Assembly: GCA_024276495.1 (NCBI GenBank)
Contig: JAJRXC010000061.1
Span: 1 to 64,000 of the forward strand
From: Actinomycetes bacterium
GTDB taxonomy: Bacteria > Actinomycetota > Acidimicrobiia > Acidimicrobiales > Aldehydirespiratoraceae
Reading direction: 5' to 3'
Length of the DNA stretch: 64,000 nucleotides
The notes under the pieces were generated by a model, which searched no databases, was not told the origin of the DNA, and worked only from the letters and a program-made list of their open reading frames with translations. Shown one piece after another: positions 11,320-19,687 of the stretch. Position 1 is the stretch's first letter, and every line of letters begins with the position of its first letter. Position numbers and translations under genes: made by a program.

Positions 11320-11600
11320 GATGCGCCCCCACCCGTCGTGGTCGGCGGTCGTCCGTAGGTCGCCCGTCGTTGTTCGAGCGCCGCGTCCATGTCGGCGCTG
11401 TACTGGGTGTAGAGCTTCCAGACCTCGTAGCCGAGAACGATCCCGGTGAGGGCGAGGGTGAAGACGGGAAAGAGGCCGAGGCGGGAATCGATGAACCAGC
11501 CGAGAAGACCGAAGATCGCCGGTGTGAGCACCATCTCGAACGCCGCCGCGAACGCGTCGCCGGCGCCGTCGTGTAGCTCTCGACTCTGTCGCTCTTGCAC
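11316..11600 (-). CDS. AtpZ/AtpI family small membrane protein, head of the ATP synthase operon
   Basis: The 94-residue protein has two membrane helices: FEMVLTPAIFGLLGWFIDSR and LFPVFTLALTGIVLGYEVWK. The pattern of a first helix ending in GWxxD and a second with GxxxGxxxxW fits the AtpZ (F0F1-ATPase chaperone/Mg transporter-like) family that heads many atp operons. The GTG at 11600 is chosen because AGAGG lies 8 bases before it and because the likely transcription start is near 11648. An in-frame GTG at 11654 would lie before that transcription start and has no ribosome-binding site. Confidence 0.78.
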   Translation of the reverse strand: MQERQSRELHDGAGDAFAAAFEMVLTPAIFGLLGWFIDSRLGLFPVFTLALTGIVLGYEVWKLYTQYSADMDAALEQRRATYGRPPTTTGGGAS

Positions 11601-11654
11601 GACCGCTGCCTCTCGATCGAGTAGGCCCCATTGCCCGCTCGTGAAACCACGCAC

Positions 11655-11683
11655 AAGCTAGCTGACTCACATCGGGGTCACAA
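11655..11683 (-). promoter_or_regulatory. Probable promoter of the ATP synthase operon
   Basis: On the minus strand, TTGTGA (11683-11678) and TAGCTT (11660-11655) are separated by exactly 17 bases, matching sigma-70-type -35 and TANNNT -10 boxes. Transcription would start near 11648, leaving a leader of about 48 bases with AGAGG before the GTG at 11600. It lies directly after the stop of the lipoprotein gene. Confidence 0.6.
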
Positions 11684-11687
11684 CCCG

Positions 11688-12680
11688 TCAGGGGACGGAG
11701 ATCAACCAGTCCGACGCGTCCGGAACCTCGTTGTAGAGGGTGAAGCGGTCGGAGCCGTTCGTGATCTTCACCAGCGCGGTCGGTGCCAGTTTGTCCGGCT
11801 GGTTCACATTCGAACGCTGCGCTCCCACCACCTGCACCTCGTCGACGTCGTGGGGACCTCGCCCCGAGAGGCGAATCGTCTGCCACGTCCCACCCGGATT
11901 CATCACCACGACGTCGCGGGCGGTGAGCGCGGCATCGTCTTGGGTGAAGATCGCGCCGGTCGTGTTGGCGGTCGTGCCGGCGTCGTTCCAGTCGATCACG
12001 ATCCGTTCCAGCTCGGCGACACCGGACCCGAACACCTGGATCCCGTCGTAGTGCTTGTCGTCGGCTCCCCCGGGTGGCACGTCCATCTCGATGTAGGCGT
12101 CTCGATGCACGGCCCGACCCGTGCCGATCTTGACGGCATCGCCGACGACGCCGAGGGCCACGTAGTTGTGGGCGAGCTCGATCCGGCGGATGTAGGAGTT
12201 GACCGGGTACCGCTCGGGGTTGGTGATCTCGAAATAGCCGATCTCTCCCCCACCGTCGATGACATGGCCCGACGGAATCGTCTCCGGTGGCGGCACCTCG
12301 ATCCGGAACCCGAGGACCCGTCGTCCGTTCACGTCGAGCGCCGCGGCGCCGAAGTCGAGGTACCCGCCGTCGGTCACCTCGTCCCAGTCGCGCTCCATCT
12401 TCCACGCGGAGCCGGTCCACGACACGCCGTCGACCTGCCGCGGATCCACGGCGACGCCGGTTCGGGGACCGAGCACTCCCTCGGGGAGGGCGACTCTCGC
12501 CTGGAGCGTGGCCCCCCACATCGGCGCAGGCGGATCGACCCGCGTGCCAGCCGGCACGACCGGTTCGTCGACGCTCGGCGACGGCGGTGCCGATGTCGTC
12601 GGCGAGGCGCAGGCGGTCATCACCGCGAGGAACACAGGTGCGATGTGGCGAATCCGGATCGATCGGGCGGGAAACGACAC
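11688..12680 (-). CDS. Lipoprotein with a domain shared with the nearby S-layer-homology protein
   Basis: The 330-residue product starts with a lipoprotein signal: a basic N-terminus, a hydrophobic core and the lipobox VMTAC, so it is probably lipid-anchored outside the membrane. The rest is a roughly 270-residue domain that is closely similar to the C-terminus of the protein at 13630-15093; both contain DWDEVTDGGYLDFG-type and VIDWNDAGTTANTTGAIFTQ stretches. The repeated short polar strands (HVIDGGGEIGYFEITNP) suggest a right-handed beta-helix or similar carbohydrate-related fold, but I do not recognise the family. The start is a GTG at 12680, preceded at 7 bases by a TAGCGT box. Confidence 0.75.
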   Translation of the reverse strand: MSFPARSIRIRHIAPVFLAVMTACASPTTSAPPSPSVDEPVVPAGTRVDPPAPMWGATLQARVALPEGVLGPRTGVAVDPRQVDGVSWTGSAWKMERDWDEVTDGGYLDFGAAALDVNGRRVLGFRIEVPPPETIPSGHVIDGGGEIGYFEITNPERYPVNSYIRRIELAHNYVALGVVGDAVKIGTGRAVHRDAYIEMDVPPGGADDKHYDGIQVFGSGVAELERIVIDWNDAGTTANTTGAIFTQDDAALTARDVVVMNPGGTWQTIRLSGRGPHDVDEVQVVGAQRSNVNQPDKLAPTALVKITNGSDRFTLYNEVPDASDWLISVP

Positions 12681-12687
12681 GGAAACG

Positions 12688-12693
12688 ACGCTA
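12688..12693 (-). promoter_or_regulatory. -10 box for leaderless transcription of the lipoprotein gene
   Basis: TAGCGT on the minus strand is followed by 7 bases and then the GTG start at 12680. There is no ribosome-binding site between, so the messenger RNA probably begins at or next to the start codon. Confidence 0.45.
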
Positions 12694-12710
12694 CCGCACC
12701 CCGGAATCCT

Positions 12711-13577
12711 TCAGCCGGCGGCCGAGCCGTACCCGTGACGGGCGAGCACGGTTTCGTGGGCGCGCGCCAGATCCGTCAGCTCCGGATCCCGGGTGAACGC
12801 GAACGCCCGGCTGGGATCGATCGAGTCCAGCCAGGGCGTGCCCGTTGCCGGCGCGGTGAGGCCGCAGAAGTCGAGCAGACGCTGCGCGACCTCGCGGGGC
12901 GACGACAGGAAGTCCTCGTATCGGAACTCCATCCCGCGGGCACCGACGGCTCGAATGTGTTCGCTCGAACGGGTGACATAGGAGTCCCACAGGGAGAGAC
13001 CGTTGTCGAGCTCCAGAACCGACAGGCTCTTGGAGTAGAGGGCGCGGGCCGCGATGACCCGGTGGCGTCGACGCCGGGCCGCGTAGGTCTCGAGGCGGCG
13101 GCGAAGGAACTCCTGTTCGCGAACCCGCAGGCTCTGGGCGACGTCGACGCCGTGGCGGGTCACGTGCAGCACTCGCGCCTCGGGGAACACCTCGAGCCAC
13201 AGCGGCAGGGTGAACGTCGACCGCGGGTCCTTGAATCCCCACGGGCCGTCGAGGCCGACAAGACCCCGACTTCGCACGTACCGGGCCGGGCCGAGGTACT
13301 CGATGGCCCGAGGGGACTGCACCGAGAGTCGGAGGTAGTCGACGGCCGCGTGGCGCACCGACGGGTTGTCGAGCAGGTCGTCGAACCGCTCGGGAACGTC
13401 CCAGTCCGCGCTCGCGTGGGACAGCGCCCAGATGTTCAGGCCCTGGAAGAAGCGCGCCTCGTCGTGGTCGGGTTGGGTTCTCCAGCCCAGGAACATACCG
13501 GCCTCCCGCAACAGCCGGGCGAGCATGCTCGTGCCCGAGCGATGCATTCCGATGATGATGAGGGGGTAGCGGGCCAT
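12711..13577 (-). CDS. Sulfotransferase family protein
   Basis: The 288-residue protein begins LIIIGMHRSGTSMLARLLRE, the phosphosulfate-binding loop of PAPS-dependent sulfotransferases. Further motifs are GFKDPRSTFTLPLW and VLHVTRHGVDVAQSLR, where the Arg and Ser contact the 3'-phosphate of PAPS, and a late FRYEDFLSSP. These enzymes transfer sulfate from PAPS to hydroxyl or amino groups of sugars, lipids or proteins. Its position between two genes for exported proteins with the same extracellular domain suggests that it modifies a surface glycan or one of these proteins; this is inference. The ATG at 13577 follows an in-frame TTG. Confidence 0.85.
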   Translation of the reverse strand: MARYPLIIIGMHRSGTSMLARLLREAGMFLGWRTQPDHDEARFFQGLNIWALSHASADWDVPERFDDLLDNPSVRHAAVDYLRLSVQSPRAIEYLGPARYVRSRGLVGLDGPWGFKDPRSTFTLPLWLEVFPEARVLHVTRHGVDVAQSLRVREQEFLRRRLETYAARRRRHRVIAARALYSKSLSVLELDNGLSLWDSYVTRSSEHIRAVGARGMEFRYEDFLSSPREVAQRLLDFCGLTAPATGTPWLDSIDPSRAFAFTRDPELTDLARAHETVLARHGYGSAAG

Positions 13578-13629
13578 CAAAGATTCTCGTCGGCACTCCG
13601 GCGATCGATCTTATGCGATGGCGGCGGCG

Positions 13630-15093
13630 CTACTCGAAGAGCCAGTCGTCGGTTCCCGGGACGTCGTTGATGAGGTTGAACGTTCCCGATCCGTTGGTGA
13701 TCTTCACCAGCGCGGTCGGTGCCAGCTTCCCGCTGGTGTTGTTGGGCTCCCGAGTTCCGATCACCTGGATTCGGGCGACGTCGTGGGGGCCGGAGCCCGA
13801 GAGTCGAACCGGTTGCCACGTGCCGCCGGGATCCACGATGAGGATGTCTCGCGCCGTCAACGAGGCGCCATCTTGCGTGAAGATCGCACCGGTCGTGTTC
13901 GCGACCGTGCCCGCGTCGTTCCAGTCGATCACGATGCGTTCGAGGCGGGCCGAGCCGGAGCCGAAGATCTGGGCACCGTCGTAGTGCTTGTCGTTGGCTC
14001 CTCCGGGGACGACGTCCATCACGATGAGCGCGTCGCGGTGGTAGGAGAACCCCTCCGGCACCTTTATGGCGTCGCCGACCACGCCGGTCGCGATGTAGTT
14101 GTACGCCTCGTCGATGACGCGAATGTAGGAGTTGTGGCTCCGTCGAGCCGGGTTCGAGATCTCGAAGTAGCCGACGATGCCGCCCCCGTCGATCACGTGC
14201 TTTCCTTCGAGCCCCGGCCCGACCTCGATCGTGAACCCCTCCACCTTCCGACCGTTGACGTCGAGCGCACCGGGACCGAAGTCGAGGTACCCGCCCTCTT
14301 TGATCTCGTCCCAGTCGCGGTTCATCTGCCAAAGACCGTTGGTCCGGGTCATGCCCGGCACCGTCGCCGGGTCGATCGCCACCGTCGTTCGGGGTCCGAG
14401 CGTGCCGCGAGGGGCTTCGACGGCGCCGCTGGTCGGGAGCGTCGGCTCATCGGAACCGCCACACGGCGAGGTGTCGAGCGACACGCGGGGCGAGCCTTCG
14501 AGGCGGTACAGGAACGTCGCGGCCTGGCCGCGCGTCAACGGGGCGTCCGGTGAGAAGGTCGAGGGGGAGGTGCCGGTCGTGATGCCGCGTTTCGCCATCC
14601 ACTTGACCGCGTCGATCTGCCAGGCCGCGGTGACGTCGTCGAATGGCATCGACGCCTTGACCGATGGTTCGCCCGCGACCCTCCAGAGCAGCACCGCGAA
14701 CTGGGCGCGGGTCATCAGCGCGTCGGGTGCGAACCGGGTGGGGGTGATGCCGGTGATGTAGCCCTTCGACGCGAGCCACGAGATGGGCTCTTGTTGCCAG
14801 GCCGCGGTGACGTCGCCGAATCCGTGATCGGCCTTGGCCTTTCGGGCGCCTTCCAGCCGCCAGACGAAGGTGGCACCCTGGCCTCGGGTGAGCCCGGCCG
14901 AGGGAGAGAACGTGCACGCCGCGGTGCCGGTGGTGATGCGCTCGTTGGCCATCCACTGCACGGGCTTCGCGAAGTAGTCGCCGGAGTGGACGTCGTCGAA
15001 GCCGCCCACGGAGCCGCCCGCGGAGGCGGCGGCACCACCAACGCCGACGAGGAGGAGCGAGATCGTCGTGACGACCACAAGTAGGCGACGCAT
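13630..15093 (-). CDS. Exported protein with three S-layer homology domains and a C-terminal unknown domain
   Basis: The 487-residue protein starts with a signal peptide (LLVVVTTISLLLVGVGG, cleavage near ASAGG). Three S-layer homology repeats follow, each opening with F-x-DV and containing TRGQ or TRAQ: about residues 30-80, 90-140 and 150-205. SLH repeats bind secondary cell-wall polymers and hold proteins on the surface. After a short linker with one cysteine, residues 235-487 form the same unknown domain as the lipoprotein at 11688-12680. The ATG is preceded by GGAAGGA at a good distance, and a promoter-like TATAGT lies about 50 bases upstream. Confidence 0.85.
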   Translation of the reverse strand: MRRLLVVVTTISLLLVGVGGAAASAGGSVGGFDDVHSGDYFAKPVQWMANERITTGTAACTFSPSAGLTRGQGATFVWRLEGARKAKADHGFGDVTAAWQQEPISWLASKGYITGITPTRFAPDALMTRAQFAVLLWRVAGEPSVKASMPFDDVTAAWQIDAVKWMAKRGITTGTSPSTFSPDAPLTRGQAATFLYRLEGSPRVSLDTSPCGGSDEPTLPTSGAVEAPRGTLGPRTTVAIDPATVPGMTRTNGLWQMNRDWDEIKEGGYLDFGPGALDVNGRKVEGFTIEVGPGLEGKHVIDGGGIVGYFEISNPARRSHNSYIRVIDEAYNYIATGVVGDAIKVPEGFSYHRDALIVMDVVPGGANDKHYDGAQIFGSGSARLERIVIDWNDAGTVANTTGAIFTQDGASLTARDILIVDPGGTWQPVRLSGSGPHDVARIQVIGTREPNNTSGKLAPTALVKITNGSGTFNLINDVPGTDDWLFE

Positions 15094-15149
15094 CGAGGGG
15101 GTCCTTCCGCAACTACCAGACGGGGAGGCGGTCCCCTGGCCAAGCGGTC

Positions 15150-15172
15150 ACTATATTTCGAGTTGACGTCAA
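15150..15172 (-). promoter_or_regulatory. Promoter with a palindromic operator-like site for the SLH protein gene
   Basis: On the minus strand a TATAGT -10 box (15155-15150) lies 7 bases after the perfect 10-bp palindrome TTGACGTCAA (15163-15172). The palindrome includes a TTGAC-like sequence but is too close to the -10 box to act as its -35, so it is better read as a regulator-binding site overlapping the core promoter. Confidence 0.45.
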
Positions 15173-15196
15173 TTCGTCGCAGAACCGTAACACAGC

Positions 15197-16231
15197 TCAC
15201 CCCGCGTCGTCAAGGTCGCCGCCGCCCGTGTGCGAGCCGGCGGCCGATCTCCACGGTGGCACGATGTCCACGAAGACGACCGGCCGCGCCAGGAGGGACA
15301 CGAGCGCCTCCACGGAGGGGAGCCGGTCACGGCGCGGCATCACGACACGGACCTCGTCGGGCCGGTGCCGGTCGATCAGATCCGCGGTCTCGGGCACCAG
15401 GCCGAGATCGACGCCGGTGCTGCACACAACGAGCACGACCCGATCACCGTCGACACCGATCGCCGCCCCCGGGGCCTCGTCGGACAGCGTGTGTCTCGCC
15501 GGCACGGGGTCGACCGGCACGGCGCGGGAGACACCGGCGATCGCCGGATCGTCGAGAACCAACGAACGGAGCCAGCGGCCCCGCGCCAGTCGGTTCAGCG
15601 GATGGGGCGGGGCGCCCGCCCGGCGGTGCGGCTCCACCTGCGCCACGACGTCGGCGATCGCCGCCGTCGGCGCCCGGTCGGGATGAAGCAGCGCGCCGGC
15701 CTCCCGGTCGAAGCGCCCGACCCCGGCCTCGAGCACCGGACCGTCGGCACCGTGCACCACCCGGCCCACCTCGAGCCCGCGCACCTCGGCCCGCACGATC
15801 CCCGCCTCGTGAACGACCGTCGCACCCGCCGAGACGATCGATGCCTCGATGTCTTCGACCCCGACGATCGCGGGATCCGCGGTCGGGAGCGGCTCGACAT
15901 CGACTCGCTCGAGCTCCGAACCGTCGACCCGCCAGACCGTCCAGGCCGGGACGAGCGTTCGTGCTCGACGAGCGTGCATCCCGGCGTGGTGCTCGACGAT
16001 GAGGTCGACCTCGTCGGTGCCGTTTCGCATCGCCCAGACGAGCACGCCCCCGAGCACCGACGGCGCCTCGGACGACGATGCGATCCAGGTCCGCGGGCCG
16101 TGACGGGCAACCACACCGAACGCGGCGGAACTCAGCTCGGCTTCGTCGGGGTCGATCCCGAAACGGGCTCGGAGAATCGCCTGGAGGCGAGCGATCTCGA
16201 GACCGGCCCTCCGACTCGACTCGATCGCCAC
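15197..16231 (-). CDS. Hypothetical protein of unknown function
   Basis: I do not recognise this 344-residue protein. It has no signal peptide or membrane helix and is rich in Val, Ala, Asp and Arg. The N-terminal part (ARFGIDPDEAELSSAAFGVV) looks helical. The middle is a series of beta strands with VLVWAMRNGTDEVDLIVEHH, and the C-terminal third alternates strands and helices, with VVLVVCSTGVDLGLVPETAD and a final VVFVDIVPPWRS. It occupies the place downstream of rpmE where many actinobacteria have prfA and prmC, but it resembles neither. It ends 8 bases before the rpmE stop side and may be in the same transcript. Codon use is like the neighbours. Confidence 0.65.
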   Translation of the reverse strand: MAIESSRRAGLEIARLQAILRARFGIDPDEAELSSAAFGVVARHGPRTWIASSSEAPSVLGGVLVWAMRNGTDEVDLIVEHHAGMHARRARTLVPAWTVWRVDGSELERVDVEPLPTADPAIVGVEDIEASIVSAGATVVHEAGIVRAEVRGLEVGRVVHGADGPVLEAGVGRFDREAGALLHPDRAPTAAIADVVAQVEPHRRAGAPPHPLNRLARGRWLRSLVLDDPAIAGVSRAVPVDPVPARHTLSDEAPGAAIGVDGDRVVLVVCSTGVDLGLVPETADLIDRHRPDEVRVVMPRRDRLPSVEALVSLLARPVVFVDIVPPWRSAAGSHTGGGDLDDAG

Positions 16232-16239
16232 CGGGAGGC

Positions 16240-16590
16240 TCAGTCGGAGCTCGGGTCGGTCTCCGCGGCGAGGGTCTCGGCCTCCGCTTCGACGTCGCTC
16301 GCTTCCGCGGCGGTCGGCGTCTCGCTCGCCGCGGCGGCCGCCTGCTTGCGTCGGCCGTAGCGCTTCTCGAAGCGCTCGACGCGCCCAGCGGTGTCGACGA
16401 TCTTCATCTGACCGGTGAAGAACGGATGGCTCTCACTGGAGATCTCCACCTTCGCCAACGGATACTCGTTGCCGTCGTCCCACGTGGTCGTCTCGCTGGT
16501 GGAGATCGTCGAGCGGGTGAGGAACGAAGTACCGGCCGACACGTCCTTGAAGACGACGTAGCGGTACTCGGGGTGGATGTCGGACTTCAT
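16240..16590 (-). CDS. rpmE2: 50S ribosomal protein L31, type B, with acidic tail
   Basis: The first 80 residues are L31 of the zinc-free type [31 protein letters not shown] and [10 protein letters not shown] are characteristic. The CxxC pairs of zinc-binding type A are absent. L31 bridges the large and small ribosomal subunits. About 35 extra Ala/Glu-rich residues ([20 protein letters not shown] and on) follow the usual end, giving 116 residues instead of about 85. It lies 39 bases after the rho stop on the same strand, the order seen across actinobacteria. Confidence 0.93.
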   Translation of the reverse strand: MKSDIHPEYRYVVFKDVSAGTSFLTRSTISTSETTTWDDGNEYPLAKVEISSESHPFFTGQMKIVDTAGRVERFEKRYGRRKQAAAAASETPTAAEASDVEAEAETLAAETDPSSD

Positions 16591-16629
16591 AACTGCTCCA
16601 GTCTGGAGGCGGGGGTCGGCGGAACCAAC

Positions 16630-18180
16630 CTACGACGCGGCGATCTTCGCGAGCAGCGTCTGCAGGTCCGCAGACGCCTCCTGGCCCGGGTCGTCAGCGA
16701 CGCTCGCCAGCTCCCGACGCAGGGCCTGGACCTCGGCCACCTCCGCCTCGTCGCGCAGGCTCTCCTCGTGCACGGTGGCCGAGGCGCCGATGTCGATCGC
16801 GGGAAACACCCGACGCACGGCGGCGGCCCGATCGAGCCGCAGCTCGAGGTTGGCGGTCCCGGCCAGTTCCTCGTAGATCGCCCGGTCGATCGCCGAGTCG
16901 GTGCCGAGGGTGATGGTGGCGAGCATCGTGAGCGAGCCGCCTCCTTCGAGCTTGCGGGCCGCGCCGAGGAAACGTTTCGCGGGGTGGATGGTGGTCGCGT
17001 CGACGCTGACGCCGGCGCGACCCCCGGAGGCCTCCTGGGCATAGGCCCGGGCGAGGCGGGTGATGCCGTCGACGATGACGACGACGTCCTTCCCGGACTC
17101 GACGAGCCGTTTGGCCCGTTCGATCACCATCTCCGCCACCGTCACCTGCTCGTCGGCGGGACGATCGAAGGCGCAGGCGACCACGTCGCCGCGTTCCACC
17201 CAACGAACCATCTCGGTGATGTCCTCGGGTCGTTCGTCGAGCAACAGCACCAGCAGCTCGAGATCGGGATGGTTGACCTCGATGGAGCGGATCACGTGCT
17301 GGAGGATCGTGGTCTTGCCGGTGCGGGGTGCCGCCGCCAGAAGGGCCCGCTGGCCCTTGCCCAGCGGGGTGAGCAGGTCGATGACCCGCGCGGTCGGATC
17401 CGCCGGTTCCTGGGCGCCGGCGAGCCGGATCGGTTCGCTCGGATAGACGGCCGGGAGGGAGTGGAAGTCGACGCGGTCCGCGACCGAGTCGGGTGCGCCG
17501 CCGTTGACCGACTGGATCTCGGTCATCGCCGGGTTCTTCTCGTTGCGGTTGGCCGGCCGGGAGGTTCCCGTGAGGTGGTCGCCCTTGCGCAGGCCGAGCG
17601 TGCGAACCATCTTCACCGGGACGTAGGCGTCGTCCTTCGACGGCAACGCCCCGTTGACCCGCAGGAACCCGTAGCCCTCCGGGCGAAGTTCCAGATAGCC
17701 GGCGACCGGGATCGGCTCCCCGTCCCAGCTCTCGTTCGAGTCCTTGTTGTTCTCCCGGTCGCGACCCCGGCGGCGCCGTTTCCGATTCCCCGGTTCGGTG
17801 CTGTCGTTGCCCGACCTCGGCGTCTCGTCGCCGGCGTTGTCGTCGCGACCGTCGGCGCCGCGTTGTTCGGTCGACTCGGAACGACCGTTGTCGTCGTCGG
17901 CCCGCTCCGTCTTCTTGTCGGGCGTTCGCTTCTCCCCGTCGGCCCGGTCGTTCTTCGTGTCGGCGCCCGTGTCGCCGGAATCGGCGGAGGTGTCGCCCGG
18001 TTCCGGCGCGGTGGTCACCGCGGTCCCGTCGCCGCCCGCCGCCAAATCGAGGATCAGGTCGATGATCTCCCCCTTGCGGGCCCGCGACGAGGGCTTCTTC
18101 CCCAGCGTCGTGGCGATCAGTGTGAGTTCTTCGCGGTCCTTGCGTTGCAGGGTGGACCGGCGCATTTCCGCGGTTTCCAC
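16630..18180 (-). CDS. rho: Transcription termination factor Rho with a disordered insertion
   Basis: The 516-residue protein is the hexameric RNA helicase that ends transcription. Residues 1-45 are the helical Rho N-domain (LQRKDREELTLIATTLGKK). Residues 50-148 are a charged, low-complexity insert rich in Asp, Gly and Arg ending in RKRRRRGRDR, as in other high-GC actinobacteria. Residues 150-225 are the RNA-binding cold-shock-like domain (GYLELRPEGYGFLRV). The ATPase domain follows, with P-loop APRTGKTT at 284-291 and the Walker B strand DVVVIVDGITRLAR. The GTG at 18180 is chosen because AGGAG lies 8 bases before it. Confidence 0.95.
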   Translation of the reverse strand: METAEMRRSTLQRKDREELTLIATTLGKKPSSRARKGEIIDLILDLAAGGDGTAVTTAPEPGDTSADSGDTGADTKNDRADGEKRTPDKKTERADDDNGRSESTEQRGADGRDDNAGDETPRSGNDSTEPGNRKRRRRGRDRENNKDSNESWDGEPIPVAGYLELRPEGYGFLRVNGALPSKDDAYVPVKMVRTLGLRKGDHLTGTSRPANRNEKNPAMTEIQSVNGGAPDSVADRVDFHSLPAVYPSEPIRLAGAQEPADPTARVIDLLTPLGKGQRALLAAAPRTGKTTILQHVIRSIEVNHPDLELLVLLLDERPEDITEMVRWVERGDVVACAFDRPADEQVTVAEMVIERAKRLVESGKDVVVIVDGITRLARAYAQEASGGRAGVSVDATTIHPAKRFLGAARKLEGGGSLTMLATITLGTDSAIDRAIYEELAGTANLELRLDRAAAVRRVFPAIDIGASATVHEESLRDEAEVAEVQALRRELASVADDPGQEASADLQTLLAKIAAS

Positions 18181-18307
18181 GGAGAGGTCTCCTCGTGTCG
18201 GGGGTCGCGGCACGGACGGGAGCCAGGGGCGAATACGAGCCGGCGACGCCCCCATCCGGCGACGGTCCTCAGGGTACGGCGCGCCTCGCCCGGCGACAAC
18301 CGGGCCG

Positions 18308-19684
18308 CTATCGACGCACCGACTCCACGAAGTCCTCGACGACCGCCAGGTCGTTCGGCACGACGGCGAAATGCTCGTCGCGGCCGAAGATTCCCGCGAT
18401 CCGGGCCGGTTGCCCGGGTCGAGCGCCCGTCGCCGCTTCGACCGCATCGGGGAACTTCGCGGCGTGAGCGGTCGACAACGTCACGATCGTCTCCCCCGGT
18501 CGCCGCAGTCGCCGGGCCGCGCCGATCGCGACCGCCGTGTGCGGGTCGACGAACATGTCGTGGTGTCGGTGGACATCGGCGATGACCGCCAACGTCTCGT
18601 CGTCGTCGAGCCGGTCCCCCGCGAACTCGGCGCGGAGCCGGGCGTGACGGTCCGGGTCGAGGCCGGCTCGGCCGGTGGTGCGGAACTGCTGCAACAGCTC
18701 GGCGGTGGCCGGCCCGTTGCCGTCGAGGAGCTCGACCAGCAGTCGTTCCAGGTTCGAGGAGATCTGGATGTCCATGCTCGGCGACAACGTGGGAACGACG
18801 TCGTCGGCGACCATCTCTCCCGTCTCGATCAGCCGGGTGAGGATGTCGTTGCTGTTGCTGGCGACGAGGAACCGCTCGACGGGGAGCCCCATCGACCGGG
18901 CGACGTGACCAGCGAAGACGTTGCCGAAGTTCCCGGTGGGGACACAGAACGTGGTGGGTGTCGTCCGTCGATCGAGACGCTGCAACGCCCACACGTAATA
19001 GACGATCTGGGCCATGACCCGGGCCCAGTTGATCGAGTTGACCGCCGACAGCCGGTTTCGGGCCCGGAAGGGTTCGTCGGCGAACATCGCCTTCACCAGG
19101 TCCTGGCAGTCGTCGAACGTCCCCTCCACGGCGACGGCATGGACGTTGGCGGCCGTGAGCGTCGTCATCTGTCGACGCTGCACCTCGCTGGTGCGGCCGT
19201 CGGGGAACAACATCACGATGTCGACCCGATCGCTTCCGAGCACGGCCTCCATCGCCGCGGACCCGGTGTCGCCCGAGGTCGCCCCGACGATCATCACCCG
19301 TTCGTCGCGTCGGGAGAGCTCGTGGTCGAAGAGCCGACCGACGAGCTGAAGGGCGATGTCCTTGAAGGCCAGGGTGGGGCCGTGGAAGAGCTCGAGGAGA
19401 TGATGCCCCTCGTCGAGCTCTCGCAACGGGCAAACGTCGGGGTGGTCGAACGTGGCGTACGCGGCCGACACCATCTCGGCGAATTCGCCGGCGTCGATCG
19501 TGCCCTCGACGAACGGGCCCATGACCGCGGTCGCCAGCGCCGCGTAGTCGTCGGCCTCGACGTCGCCGAGCGTCGGCCACGCCTCGGGGATGTAGAGGCC
19601 GCCGTCGGAGGCGAGCCCGGTCAGCAGCACATCGGGGAAGGTGAGCGCCGGGGCCCGGCCCCGCGAGCTGACGTAGCGAAGCAT
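18308..19684 (-). CDS. thrC: Threonine synthase (long form)
   Basis: The 458-residue PLP enzyme converts O-phosphohomoserine to threonine. The PLP lysine is in HGPTLAFKDIALQLVGR near residue 110, and the phosphate-binding loop is VGATSGDTGSAAMEAV. VPTGNFGNVFAGHVA and NSNDILTR belong to the long, E. coli-like class rather than the short form common in other actinobacteria. It starts with MLRYVSSRG, typical of this class, three bases after the stop of hom, so the two are cotranscribed. The expected homoserine kinase gene thrB does not follow; rho does. Confidence 0.95.
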   Translation of the reverse strand: MLRYVSSRGRAPALTFPDVLLTGLASDGGLYIPEAWPTLGDVEADDYAALATAVMGPFVEGTIDAGEFAEMVSAAYATFDHPDVCPLRELDEGHHLLELFHGPTLAFKDIALQLVGRLFDHELSRRDERVMIVGATSGDTGSAAMEAVLGSDRVDIVMLFPDGRTSEVQRRQMTTLTAANVHAVAVEGTFDDCQDLVKAMFADEPFRARNRLSAVNSINWARVMAQIVYYVWALQRLDRRTTPTTFCVPTGNFGNVFAGHVARSMGLPVERFLVASNSNDILTRLIETGEMVADDVVPTLSPSMDIQISSNLERLLVELLDGNGPATAELLQQFRTTGRAGLDPDRHARLRAEFAGDRLDDDETLAVIADVHRHHDMFVDPHTAVAIGAARRLRRPGETIVTLSTAHAAKFPDAVEAATGARPGQPARIAGIFGRDEHFAVVPNDLAVVEDFVESVRR

Positions 19685-19687
19685 CGC

